From: Triglochin maritima
Taxonomy: Eukaryota; Streptophyta; Magnoliopsida; Alismatales; Juncaginaceae
Direction of reading: 5' to 3'
Length of the DNA: 64,000 nt
NCBI GenBank assembly: GCA_963682175.1
Contig: OY821775.1
Span: 13,302,501 to 13,366,500, forward strand
The position numbers and the translations under genes were made by a program. The number at the start of each line of letters is the position of its first letter. Positions within the stretch are counted from its first letter, which is position 1. Under the pieces are notes generated by a model. That model was not told the DNA's origin. It worked only from the letters and a program-made list of their open reading frames with translations, and ran no database searches. Shown piece after piece: positions 45,764 to 57,342 of this stretch.

Positions 45764-48490
45764 AATTTGTTTTGTACATATTTTTTTTTGTGAGTCGTCA
45801 AAGTATTTTTTTTGTTCTTTATTATCAAGAAAGATAGATTTTTTACTAGAAATTTTGACAACGGTTTCAGGGAGTCCAATTGGAACCAAAATTGTAAAAT
45901 GTAATATTTTCTTGAAAGTATATACAACATGAAATATGGGGTTGAGAGCTAAAGAAATTCTCACAGGAAGGTGTAGAATCTTTGCACACCACTGGCTCTG
46001 TTAGATTTATTTGTATCTGGAAGTGACAAACATGAGACAGAGATTTGGCATTGTTGTAAAATAAAAAGCATTCTCATTTTGTATACGAAGCAAATTCATC
46101 AAATCTCAGTTATTTAATACACCTAATTTGCTCTCATTGGGCTTTATTATTGCATTTTTAATTGTCATGATTGTGATTTAAGACGATGACCAACTGGCGG
46201 TAGTTTAGTTGGAAAATCTCCTCTTAATATCGAATCTCATCAATAGATTTATGATGGGTGGGGTACTAGATAAAAAAGATAAATTACAATAATATGGAAA
46301 ATGCACGCTGGACAGTCGGCACAAAAAAACTGAAATCTTTATCTCTGTTCGTATATGATTTTCAATAGTTTGACTTTGAGGTATTAAAACTTCAGAATAA
46401 TAGTGGTTCGCATATTGCAATGGTGTCGTCCAATAATATTTTCTTGGCTCTTGTTGTATAAATATCCATGGAAGGTTGTTACAAGAGTTAGTTTTTAAAT
46501 AAAAAGTAGAGTTAATTTTTATTATTAGATAGATTGCATAAACATTAATTTTAATTATTGGTAACTACTATAATTTTAACAACAAAATTATTTTCTATCA
46601 TCGTTGTATCATTATTTTCCGTGTAACTACTATAAAGTCATATTTACGCTTACACTACTTAAAATCGTATTTATTTATCGTTCGGTTAACTTTACAACTT
46701 ACTATGTTAATATAAATTAATTTTTAATTATAAATTTTACAAAATTAAACCTTAACATTCCAGCAATTAGACTTTTATATAATTAACATTGAATTACAAG
46801 TTTACAAAAAATCTCCTAAACAATCTAAAATACATCATTCAACTCATATTCTTTTTAACACCGAAAAGCAGTGGTCAATTAAGTACAAACCTTCCACTTG
46901 CGGTGTGACGTGTGTTTGTCGTCATATAGGCTCGTAACCTTTTAAACCACATACACATAATTTTTAAATTCAATGAAAGCACTCATTTTATAAATAAATA
47001 AAAAAAATCCATGTAAAATAATTGAAGATTATAGAAAAGATTGGAAATACTTTTCTTGTGAAGTAAGGTCCGTGTATGGTTTGAGAACCTTTGACTTGAT
47101 GTATCGGAAGGAATGTGTGGTTGGGGAAAGGAAGGATCTATATTTTCCCCTTTTGTGGAGTGGGAAGATGGATGCTTTTGGATAAAGTTGATGATTTTGT
47201 GTGAAGTGGAGAGATCAAATATGGTTTGGTCAAAGAATTTTTAGAGATTGTGCTTGGAAGTTGGAATCATATTCTCGGCAAAGCATTAGCTTTCCGTTAT
47301 TTGAACAGTAGTAGAGTTTCCAGAAAAACTGTCAACTTCTGAGCTTTTGTCATGTGCAGCTTAATTAACTTCCAATTGTTTTTTTTCTGAAAGTAGAATA
47401 ATTCGGATTCATTTTTTCTCTGGAAAGATCGAAATCATTATATAATATATATGCTAAGAGATTACACTGAAGTTTAAATGGGAGATGTTAAAGAAGATCT
47501 TGCGATACAACATAATGTTGGGAAATCAAAGTTCAAAATCGTAATTGCACGTAATTGCACAGACACACTGAAGTAGTGGTAAGTATGAGTTGTGTCACGA
47601 GGAGCAAGTGCAGGTGGTTGTTGACCATATTCGAGTGGGAAAGAAAATGAAGCATGAGTGTATCTAAACTAACTAACTAATATGACGCGAATCAACTAAA
47701 GAAATCCCAATATGACTAGTCCCGTAAGATGTCATGCAAAAGTGTAGATGCGTGATACATGTGTGTACAATTAAGCGTTAATGACATGCATAACATGAAA
47801 ATCTGATAATGTCACGATTTTAAGTGTGTTTCTATATGGATTAAGATTTATCACAATCATTAAAACATACAAAACATTACTCAAAATAAGAACAAAGACA
47901 ACCACATGATTACGTACATGTCAATCTTATCTCTAATAAGACATGAAGAACATAGAAATTCATTTGATTACAACCTCAATTATGTATCCACGTGAATTAA
48001 GATTTAACATCATCATTAAAATACACAAGACAATACACATGATAAGGCCAACAAGAGAACATGTTCCCACATGTCATCCTTATCTTTTTATTCACTCAAA
48101 TCTTATCATCACATCATCATTCTCTATAAAGTAGGGTCACTAGTCAAAGCATGTGCTAAGTATCCATTAGGACCATTAACACATCAAATGCAAGAGTGAG
48201 AAACTTATCAAAATGACCATGAAAATCATTTGAAGTTCCAAAATTAAGATTAAACACACACCAATCTCACAACATTGTACAATTCACATCATTATCCACC
48301 CTCAATGGGGATGAATTATTCACTAATCGACATATTAGCCAAAGAAACAACAACATAAAAATAATCAACATATTAACAAAAGAAACAACAACATATAAAC
48401 AACTCATAACAAATAAAAAAAATTAAGACAAGAAATAAACAACAACTTTGATTAATGAATAAAAAAATTACAATGTTGCTTACCTGTTCT
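45764..48490. other. 3' flank and intergenic DNA after the ABC transporter gene
   Basis: The first few hundred bases are probably 3' UTR. Around 47815-48090 two diverged copies of a segment (ATTAAGATTTAACA...ATGTCATCCTTATCT) lie about 165 bp apart, an old tandem duplication. At 46190-46255 there is a weak SINE-like TAGTTTAGTTGG...TATCGAATCTC pattern. No gene was recognised. Confidence 0.35.
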
Positions 48491-48790
48491 TAGGGGAGAG
48501 CATGACCGGGTCAAACCGGTCATCCGGACCGGACCGGACCGGTCGGTCCGGGTTCGGTCCGTAAATTTTTGAAAAAATCCGGTCCGGTCCGGGTTTTGGT
48601 CCGGCAAATTTTAAATTTTCCGGTCCGGTCCGGATCGGTCCAATTTTTTTTTAACTTAAAAAATTCGGTTTTTGACCGGACCGGACCGGTCTGGTCCGGT
48701 CTTAGGTCCGTGGGCATCCGGTCCGGTCCGGTCTTCGGTCCGGACCCCGGATAAAAATCCGGTCCGGTCCGGACCGGATGCATATCCCTA
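48491..48790. mobile_element. hAT-type MITE built of GGTCCGGTCC repeats
   Basis: The ends TAGGGGAGAGCATGACC and CCGGATGCATATCCCTA form imperfect inverted repeats. Flanks CCTGTTCT (48483-48490) and CTTGTTCT (48791-48798) agree at 7 of 8 positions. The interior is mostly GGTCCGGTCC and complementary units around a short AT-rich centre. Frames across it are artefacts. Confidence 0.85.
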
Positions 48791-48798
48791 CTTGTTCT

Positions 48799-50388
48799 CA
48801 TCCACTACATTATTAAACAAGAAATAAAACATAACCTAACGAGGAGAAGAAGAATGATAAAAGAGGAATGGAAAGATTACAAGTGTATTTATTGAAGATT
48901 AGATGGTCTGAATGAATCTGGACGCGATCAGACGACTATAAATTAGATTTGGATGTTGTGTATTGCTCCTGACCCCACAACCTGACTCACCAGAGAAATT
49001 TGGGGTCGAACCGACCAACTGGATATGCCATTGTTGTATCATTTGGGTCGGATCGACCTCTAATTTCACCAGTAGCTTAAATGTATCATTTTAGCACGTG
49101 ACGTACACTTGGAGTCGTTGGTTCGAACCTGTTTGGTTTAATTGTTGATTTACTTCTCAGGTTCAAGAGATTACGGACTTTTGCAACCAACATATTTTTA
49201 TTTACACTTATGTCTATCTGGGTTTTCACCTAGGTCTTTCCTGACTTGCAATCCGGTCATTGAACATTACAAATATGCCTAGAAGGTTTCAAAATTAGTT
49301 CATTCTTCTTGCATTTTAGTCTTTTTTTGCTTCATTTCTCTTTTGTATTACCTACAACCTAAAATTCATGCAACAATCCGAGTGACACTAATATGTGGTA
49401 AAATAAAGAATATATAGTATGGATACATTGTATGGTATGCTATTAATCAATGCACAACTATGTATCTATGCAATACATGTTTTACTGAAGTTAACTATTT
49501 GATTTGGAATTGCAATATGAATAAACTTGATACTAGTTAATTAATATTAGATTAATGATAAAAAACAAAATCGACGTTGTTAAGGCCAAAATCCAAAAAG
49601 AACAGGCGCTGGGATTGAGAATTGAGATACACGTCTGTGAGGCAAAGAACAAGAAATTTTATAATGACTAACCGTTAACAAACAAAGCGCCGGTGATACC
49701 AAAAGGAATCCAGTGTATAAGCCGGAAGTCTAAACCATGCGTCATTCCTGGTTTAGGGCTTACTCGTAGGGTTGGCCGACCATTTCGTGTGAGGATAATT
49801 TCAATAAGTTTATCTTAGACAAATGTTACCACAACTTTAATTAGTGGTATTTGTTGGGACTTGTTTATAAGGGTTTGATGTTTCCTTGTTAAGCCCCCAA
49901 AATAAACAAATTTCTTGGTGAGATTAGAGGGAAGTCTCATTGCTACCAAACAATTTTTTTTTTTTTTTTTTGCACGAGTAAAGAGAGGTTTTCCTCCAAT
50001 TTAATTGCTAGATTTTATAATGACCACCTGAAGTCTAATTAAGCAAACATCATACAAAAGACCATCGATCTCTTTTGAAACTCATCATACAAAAGATCAT
50101 ACACACGTGCAATTTGTAAATTATTGAATGTATATATGTGCCTCGAAGCCGCATAACTTCACTACAGCAATGCAAATACAAACATCCCGAAAAGTGCAAG
50201 TCTCAATCCTTTCAACTTCTTCCACGACCGTGGCGGCCAGCCAAGTTCGAGTCTCAATCACATCCAGCTAGAACATTAAAACCTTTGGTTTACTTCTTTA
50301 TTTGAAGATGAAGAAGAGGAGGGAAGAAAGGGATTAAGGAGAAACCCAAACAATTTTAACTTCTGATAACATGATAACACATAAAAAC
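48799..50388. other. Intergenic stretch with poly-T run
   Basis: No gene was recognised. A run of about 20 T lies near 49952-49971. TAGCTTAAATG (about 49073) and GGTTCGAACC (about 49122) fit polymerase III A- and B-box consensus at SINE-like spacing, but no A-tail or duplication supports a SINE. Confidence 0.3.
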
Positions 50389-51132
50389 TGTAACGCCCCG
50401 AGCTCGGACAACTGATCACCCGCCCGAATCCGGTGCGTTAAGATACGATCCACGATCCTGACCGCTGCGCATTCTGATATTTAAATCCATCTGATAGGCC
50501 CATAATTAATCTGAAAAATATAATCAACAATTTGTGAGCTCGACAGCCCGCAAGTACCAACCATCAATCAATCAGAATCATAATCATGTGGAAAATAATA
50601 CAGAATATGACATTCAGTCAATAAGCACAATCAAGAGACGTGCATCACAAATAAAATGCATGCATATCAATTTGAAACCCCCATTCAGATTCGACCACAT
50701 CCTATGCTTCTGAAATCTATCAATCTGTCAGACGCACACCTGGTAGCTCCACACTAACGACAGGCAGTCCTTTCCTCTCTCGGGTGGCTCTACGCTGTCC
50801 GTTAGGCAGCTCTTTCCTAAGTTGCTCTGCTAGAAACATACACACAGCCACAGGACATGTCGACCGAAACACCACCATGCAATCATATGCATATCCATAA
50901 AATCAATATTAATGCTCAACATGCATGCAACTACGAATATCAAGAGAGACAGACATGATATGAAACTGAAGAATAACGAATCAGTACTTGCCTCAAAATC
51001 TCCATCTTTTTCTTCTCAATATTCTTCTCAAAATTTCATCTTCTCCTAAAACCACACAATCATCCAACAATCTTAATTAGTCCATTAAGATATTTGATTA
51101 TTAACTAAACTAAAAAAATTCAAGATATTACA
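50389..51132 (-). mobile_element. Solo LTR of a gypsy-type element
   Basis: It starts TGTAACGCCCCGAGC and ends GATATTACA. The six bases AAAAAC lie on both sides (50383-50388 and 51133-51138; a 5-bp duplication plus a chance match is equally possible). TGTAACGCCCC is the usual complement of plant gypsy LTR 3' ends, so the LTR probably reads on the minus strand. It ends about 430 bp from the MIR156 hairpins. Confidence 0.65.
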
Positions 51133-51564
51133 AAAACCACATACAGTTACGCACAGAGACAAAAAAAGGCATCAAGTACAACAACTTTCACAATCATCAA
51201 AAGTGTTTTTTGTCCTTTTAAATCTAAACTTCTGGATATAGTCATTTTTGCCCTTTTCCTCCACACATCACTATTGGATGAAATCGTGATCAATTACAAT
51301 CATATAAAATTTCGAAAAAAGGACCAATTACAATTATATTATAATATGTTCAAAAATTCTATGCTCCTATCAAATGGAACCAATAAAGTACTAGATCTCC
51401 TTCAGTCTATACCCTGTAACCTGCAAAACCTACAACCACACATAAAATATCAACCAAGAGTCAGAGAAAACCCATGAAAGCTAACCATTTTATAATCAAA
51501 ATTTGAAAGAGAAAAAACTTGGAATTAAACACAAAGCATGTGGTGAGGAAGAAGAAGATAATTA

Positions 51565-51672
51565 GGGTTGGGTGACAGGGAGAGAAGTGAGCACAAATAG
51601 CTCCAAGCATGCATGGACTATATATATGCAAGAAAACACCATCTGTGCTCACTCTCTTCTGTCACCTTCTCA
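51565..51672 (-). ncRNA. MIR156: MIR156 precursor, downstream copy
   Basis: On the minus strand the mature miR156, TGACAGAAGAGAGTGAGCAC, occupies 51664-51645 exactly. It lies in the 5' arm. The 3' arm (51594-51573) supplies a star of the form GTGCTCACTTCTCTCCCTGTCA-like pairing with few mismatches. A loop of about 50 nt containing TGCATGC joins them. miR156 is a conserved plant microRNA that cleaves or represses SPL transcription factor mRNAs and holds plants in the juvenile phase. No SPL gene lies in this window. The upstream hairpin lies about 75 bp away on the same strand, so one primary transcript probably carries both. Confidence 0.93.
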
Positions 51673-51746
51673 ATTACCTCCATCAATTGTTATTACATAT
51701 ATACATGAAAAACAATAAAAAACATAACCACCAATATATGACTAAT

Positions 51747-51881
51747 GGAAGAGTTGTGAAATCTGACAGATAGAGAAATGAGCACACATAGCTTCAAGCA
51801 CATATACTGCGTCTCCTGTTTTGCATGCATGAAAGCACCATGTGTGCTCACTCTCTTCTGTCAGCATACACCAACTCTTCC
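51747..51881 (-). ncRNA. MIR156: MIR156 precursor, upstream copy
   Basis: The mature TGACAGAAGAGAGTGAGCAC is at 51863-51844 (minus strand, 5' arm). Its partner arm is at 51785-51764, with GTGCTCATTTCTCTATCTGT pairing well. The stem continues outward through GGAAGAGTTG at both bases, giving a 135-nt hairpin. The loop contains GCATGCATG and differs from the downstream copy, while the mature sequence is identical. Two complete hairpins in tandem, 199 bp apart mature to mature, point to a local duplication. Confidence 0.93.
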
Positions 51882-52402
51882 TTCAATGCTTACCCTATAA
51901 ACTTTCCTAGTGTGAACACAACATAAAGAACACATATAGGTTACGTTATAGCAACTTTCCAAGTGCATGCATCTCTACCTCGAGCTAGTTCAGTTTGTAA
52001 AACCTTCTTGAAATAACTAAGAGAATTGATTCTTCTAGCAACAAGTTGTGCTACAAGTTGTGCTACGAGATTTGATTAGAGTAGAAAAATATTTAAAATT
52101 AACTAAGTACACAAACTATCTAATAGCATTGGCCGTGGCAAATAGAGAACAAGGGCGTTGGGCGACCTCCTTGGATTTCAGGATTGCACCTAATTACTAG
52201 AAACACCTTAAAATTTTGACCCCCTAGAATCAAGCCTCTTGAATTTTCCGAAATGCTTGTACTTAGATAGCTAAATGATAGTGACGTTAATTTGTCCTGA
52301 CCTAAACTCATGACACCGCACGTGTGTAACGCTAAAATACATTTTCAAGTTAATTAAGCTACCCGGCCAGAAAAATCAACATATCCACCCTCGAAGGTAA
52401 TA

Positions 52403-52525
52403 GAGAGAGAGAGAGAGAGAGCAGAATTAGATGTAGAAGAGAAGAGGAGCCAATGAAGAAGGAGAAGAGAAGTAATTGTTGGGTGTGATCCAAAGAAACA
52501 GTGGAGAGGGTCCTTTATATAGAGC
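52403..52525 (-). promoter_or_regulatory. Core promoter and 5' leader of the MIR156 primary transcript
   Basis: On the minus strand GCTCTATATAAAGG (52525-52512) is a strong TATA box. It is followed by CCACTGTTTCTTTGGATCAC and a CT-rich leader that ends in a (CT)n run (52421-52403). Initiation is expected near 52485, about 620 bp upstream of the first hairpin. Plant MIR genes are polymerase II units with TATA boxes, which fits. A diverged copy of this block lies at 14640-14765. Confidence 0.65.
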
Positions 52526-53520
52526 ATTGGAATGATTGAAGGTTTTGTCACTTGCTATTGGTGCCCACTTGCTCTTGTTTAAAATAATAATATCTCATCT
52601 GCATAATTAGGAGGAATGGAAGTTTTTATTCTCTTCTTCCCACCACCTCTTCCTAGTCCAATCAGTTGCAGGAATGTGGAAAAAACCAACAAATCATTGC
52701 CTTTATCCCTTCAAAGATTCAAAATGCATGTTCATGAACACGTCAGAGAATATCGGATTCTCAACTATCTTCACTGTATAGGCTTTCTCAGAAGTTAGGG
52801 ATATGTATTTCCATTCTTTGAATATATATCCTAATTTATTGAGATATTAGGAATATATTCATATCATTCAATTCAATCTGATTTTCTTTTCTTTTTTCTT
52901 GTGCAGTTGGTTACTCAATACTGTGGCCTGTGGGCTTCTCGTATCCGCATGATGTTTTGAATTAACTTGTATTCTTAGGTCAGACGGTAAGGGAAGAGAT
53001 TTTCACCTCTATATTATTGTAAGAAATACCCTCCAAATTAAGTTGTCATCGTCCGAACTAGACTGTACGTCAATCACAACATCCATTAATGTATACTTTG
53101 AATAATATTTCTTGATGTTCATATGTAAAATTTTCGTACTTCTTTACGATATTGCTAATTCACTGATGCAGAACCTGTTAGCGAATTGATCTACATGAGC
53201 AATCAAACGAAGAAGAAAATAGCACACACAAACCACAAGAACGATTAATATGTGAAAATCCTTTTGGGAAAAAGCATTTTCGCCTCAAACTCTAAAGGGT
53301 CTACCAAAATACGAGTCAACCTGCTTAAAGATCCAAATACAATTATTGTGTCACAACAAAAGGGGTTGCATCGCAATCATACTTTAATCAGACCAACGTA
53401 AATAACAAAACCAAGAACATTGGTATAACAATGTTTAGCAACATATATGTATCACTGCAAATATGATGAAGATGAGGGCCATGGATTCTACATATATAAC
53501 ATAAGGAAAATGATTTATGA
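52526..53520. other. Intergenic stretch upstream of MIR156
   Basis: It is expected to hold distal MIR156 promoter elements. I recognise no gene or repeat. Confidence 0.3.
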
Positions 53521-53739
53521 ACGCTGCGCGTCACGGACGCGTTATACGTGGACATCCATGTCAACCCTTACGTGGCCAAAGCAAGGATGTTTTTCTTTTT
53601 TTATTTTTTCTTCCTGATGTCCACTCAAATCACATTAAATGCGTTTCAACTCAGCACGTTCTCTCTCTCCACGCAAATACAAATATGATGACACTATTTC
53701 TTTCTTCTTCATTCTTTCTCTCCGGAATAAATCACCATT

Positions 53740-54190
53740 TCCAGCAAGATGTTATTTCGAAGAAGCGTCTGATGCCGACTCTCAGGGTTCTTCACAACGT
53801 AAGCAACGTAAATGGGACGGTCGATGACACTATTTCTTTCTTCTTTTTTCGTGTAACAGTGCAGCAAAGATGTTGTGGTGTCCTGTTGGAGTGTCCGTAA
53901 CAGAAAAAGAATGAAGAAGAAAGAAAGAATGTCATCGACCGTCCCATTAACGTTGCTTACATTGTGAAGAACATTGGGAGTCGGCATCAGACGCTTCTTC
54001 GAAATAATATCTTGCTCGAAATGATGATTTATTCCGGAGAGAGGTACAACGCTCCGTGATGAAGACTTACGTATGTTCGGTTATGTTGTACCTCTCTCCG
54101 TAATAAATCACCATTTCGAGCAAGATATTACGTCGAAGAAGCGTCTGATGCCGACTCCCAGGGTTCTTCACAACGTAAGCAACGTGAATG
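53740..54190. repeat. Three ~100-bp copies forming long hairpins
   Basis: Copy 1 (53740-53835, +), copy 2 (53920-54030, reverse) and copy 3 (54100-54190, +) share GAAGCGTCTGATGCCGACTC, AACGTAAGCAACGT and GGACGGTCGATGAC-type ends. Copies 1 and 2, and copies 2 and 3, can each form a near-perfect stem; the 2/3 loop is flanked by GGAGAGAGGTACAAC. Confidence 0.8.
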
Positions 54191-54320
54191 GGTCGGTTAC
54201 GTCGTTGCTTCACGAAGTCGCACCAACAAGAGAAGAGAAAGTTCAAGATGAAGGTTACATCGTTGCTTTACGAAGTCGCACCAAAACTCGGGGATCTTGA
54301 TTTCTCTAATTGGGACATGA

Positions 54321-55432
54321 ATATGTTGTGTGTCTGTTCGGTTTAAGTTGTGTGTCTGTTCGGTTTAAGTTGTGTGTCTGTTCGGAATATGTTGTGAGTC
54401 TATTCGGAATAAGTTATGGGTTTGTTCGGAATAAGTTGTGTGTCTGTTCGGAATATGTTATGTGTCTGTTCGGAATATGTTGTGAGTCTGTTCGGAATAA
54501 GTTGTGGATTTGTTCGGAATAAGTTGTGTGTCTGTTCGGAATATGTTGTGAGTCTGTTCGGAATAAGTTGTGGGTTTGTTCGGAATAAGTTGTGTGTCTG
54601 TTCGGTTTAAGTTGTCTGTCTGTTCGGTTTAAGTTGTGTGTCTGTTCGGAATATGTTGTGTGTCTGTTCGGTTTAAGTTGTATGTCTGTTCGGTTTAAGT
54701 TGTAAGTTGTGTTTCTGTTCGGTTTAAGTTGTGTGTATGTTCGGAATATGTTGAGTGTATGTTCGGAATATGTTGTGGGTCTGTTCGGAATAAGTTATGT
54801 GTCTGTTCGGATTAAGTTGTCTGTCTGTTCGGAATATGTTGTGTGTCTGTTCGGAATATGTTGTGAGTCTGTTCGGAATAAGTTGTGTGTCTGTTCGGAA
54901 TATGTTGTGTGTCTGTTCGGTTTAAGTTGTATGTCTGTTCGGTTTAAGTTGTAAGTTGTGTCTCTGTTCGGTTTAAGTTGTGTGTATGTTCGGAATATGT
55001 TGTGGGTCTGTTCGGAATAAGTTGTGTGTTTGTTCCGATTAAGTTGTCTGTCTGTTCGGAATATGTTGTGTGTCTGTTCGGAATATGTTGTGGGTCTGTT
55101 CGGAATAAGTTGTGTCTGTTCGGATTAAGTTGTCTGTCTGTTCGGAATAAGTTGTGTGTCTGTTCGGATTAAGTTGTCTGTCTGTTCGGAATATGTTGTG
55201 TGTTTGTTCGGAATATGTTGTGAGTCTGTTCGGAATAAGTTGTGTGTCTGTTCGGATTAAGTTGTCTGTCTGTTCTGAATATGTTGCGCGTCTGTTCGGA
55301 ATAAGTTGTGTGTCTGTTCGGAATAAGGTGTGTCTGATCGGATTAAGTTCTGTGTCTGTTCGGTTTAAGTTGTGTCTGTTCGGAATATGTTGTTTGTCTG
55401 TTCGGAATATGTTGTGGGTCTGTTCGGAATAA
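54321..55432. repeat. 22-bp minisatellite, about 50 copies
   Basis: The unit is GTTGTGTGTCTGTTCGGAAT plus AA or AT, with a TTTAA or ATTAA ending in other copies. Length 22 is not a multiple of three, so each frame cycles through the same peptides (CSEYVV, SVRNKL, LFGISC). Long frames here are repeat artefacts. A related ~24-bp repeat (CATAAACAGGACAAACTTTC) follows at 55440-55500. Confidence 0.9.
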
Positions 55433-55757
55433 ACTGGACAACCATTCTACATAAACAGGACAAACTTTCTACATAAACAGGACAAACTTTCAGTTCCATT
55501 TCTGGACAAAACTTAATAATAAAAAATATTATGATAAGTGTGGGATCTGCACGAATAAAGGGTCTGCATGCTGTCCTATGGTCTGCACACTGTCTTATCT
55601 GCGTATTGGGAAAGGAATCGTTCAACTTAAAGAATCGGCATTTTTTAAAAAGACAAAAACGCGCGAAGAGAAATTTCGCTGACTGGACGCTGACTCAAAG
55701 AAAATACCTGAGCTGTACATATCCACGTAAGACGCGTCTGTGACGCGCGCGTCCGTG

Positions 55758-56640
55758 TATAACGACCCATAACATAATTATATATAAACCATGAAATTGG
55801 ATATGACAAAGTGTTAGTATGGTTGCCAATACGATCAAAATTGGAGATATTGATGAGAATACCAATTTGGAAGGCGCTGATGCCAGCACGACGAGAATAA
55901 AGGGTGTAGATGCAAAACTCATAAATATATAGCGAATGGTGGTTCTGAATAACATTTAGCTTCATGATTATTTCGCTTTGTTTTGTGAAAATTCATTAAA
56001 TAAATTTAGAGTTATTTGCTCAGATACACTTCTAAAACGTTGATATTTGAACATCGCATTTCAATTTTCGATATATGTTACACTTGCAAATGTGTGAGTC
56101 CCATTTCCGTTCAAATCTCCTTTACATTTATGTTTGATTAATTGACAATTTTGCATATTAACCCAATTGAGAATACTATATTCCACTTAGATCATTTAAA
56201 TTGCTTAAATTGGTAACTAAAATAAAATTAACCAGACTTCATTTCATTCCCAATATCAACATCATTGCAATTTTCACTAATGCTTTTAACTATTCTCTCG
56301 GAAATCCTTTTGCAAAAATTACAGATTTATTTGGAATTCTAACTGAACTGCTAAACATCGCCCAAAATTACTTAAATCGCCCCTTGAAATTACCAAATTG
56401 CCCTTCATCCTATTTTTGCTTATATATCTCACAATTTCACTCTTTTTTCAAAACTTTCTCTTCCTATACCTACTACAGAAGATTAGGAATGTCTCGGAGG
56501 CCAGGCAAGCAGCCAGCAGTTCCCCCGGTGTACCCGTATACGGTAACCTTACTTTATTTATTTGTTTTTAAAAAAAATTAAAAAAAGTGGTCGGCGTCCG
56601 AGGGAGACGCCCCCCGCATGGGTCGGGCGTCCGAGGAAGC
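55758..56640. other. Intergenic stretch with a possible short first exon
   Basis: At 56489 an ATG opens MSRRPGKQPAVPPVYPYT, followed by GTAACC, which could be a donor. An upstream TTATATAT box and CT-rich leader are in place. Nothing downstream continues it, because GC-rich and LTR sequence follows. It may be a broken first exon; I would not annotate it as a gene. Confidence 0.25.
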
Positions 56641-57342
56641 CGCTCCCCCCATGGGCACTATGAAGTTTTGGTCGACCAAAGGTCTCACTAAATGGGCACG
56701 TGTCGACAACTGATAGGTTGAAGGATTTGTATAGGATAAACTAATTTCTAACACTCGACAAGGTGAGACGGTCGAACAAAACAAGTGTTTCGGTCGACCG
56801 ATTTCAGACAGTAAAAGAGGATTGATGAAACGGTCGAACGGAATGTATATTCCGGTCGACCGATTTCAGACATGCAAACCAAATAGAAGGCACGACGAAC
56901 GGGAAATGAAAGTTGGTCAACCATTTTGGACAGATTACGTTTCCTGGGAAGGTCTGTTGATATTCGGTCGAACGAAATGGTTCTACCGGTCGACCGTTTG
57001 AGTGCAGATTTCCTGCTCTACAATTCTAATGAGTTTCAATGATTTTCTATTGAAGTCTAAGATAGTTGGAATGTAGTGTGAGACTTCTATAAGTATTCTA
57101 AGTGTTATGCAATGCAATGAATCAAGGATTTCAAGTGCCAAGTTACATTTGTAACCTAAATACATGGAATTTAAACATAGCTACGCTTCAATCTTCATCT
57201 TTAATTCAACTCAAACTTGATTCCTGAAACGTTAGATAATAAATGTGTATGCAAACAATGATCTTTTAATTGATACATGTTTTTATTGATATGTTGATTA
57301 ATTATCAAAATGGATTAACTATTATTAGTCAAAAAGCCAACA
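56640..57342 (-). mobile_element. TGTTGGC-type LTR remnant with CGGTCGACCG array
   Basis: The minus strand begins TGTTGGCTTTTTGAC at 57342. After about 340 bp it meets eight or so palindromes or variants (57000 down to 56660), including CGGTCGACCG and GGTCGACC. It matches the organisation of 19565-20395. The far end and the target duplication were not found. Confidence 0.55.

Larger units (their letters stand above)
53525..55757. mobile_element. TIR element containing internal inverted copies and a 22-bp minisatellite
   Basis: The left GCGCGTCACGGACGCG...TACGTGGACAT is mirrored at the right by ATATCCACGTA...GCGTCTGTGACGCGC, about 40 bp with few mismatches. The interior has three copies of a ~100-bp unit (AAGAAGCGTCTGATGCCGAC, then GTTCTTCACAACGTAAGCAA), two direct and one inverted, and then the minisatellite at 54321-55432. 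No transposase frame exists. The exact ends and target duplication could not be fixed, so the superfamily (possibly Mutator-like) is open. Confidence 0.6.

Noticed and set aside
49073..49131. tRNA gene or SINE from A- and B-box-like motifs
   Set aside because: No cloverleaf, A-tail or target duplication; the boxes alone are weak evidence.
54310..55432. Series of overlapping open frames encoding cysteine-rich repeats
   Set aside because: They are translations of the 22-bp minisatellite; the same peptides recur in all frames because 22 is not a multiple of three.
54321..55432. CRISPR-like repeat pattern
   Set aside because: There are no unique spacers between units and this is plant nuclear DNA; it is a plain tandem repeat.
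56578..56784. GC-rich minus-strand frame before the TGTTGGC LTR
   Set aside because: Based on a short inexact repeat (GGCGTCCGAGG); no homology recognised and no start context.
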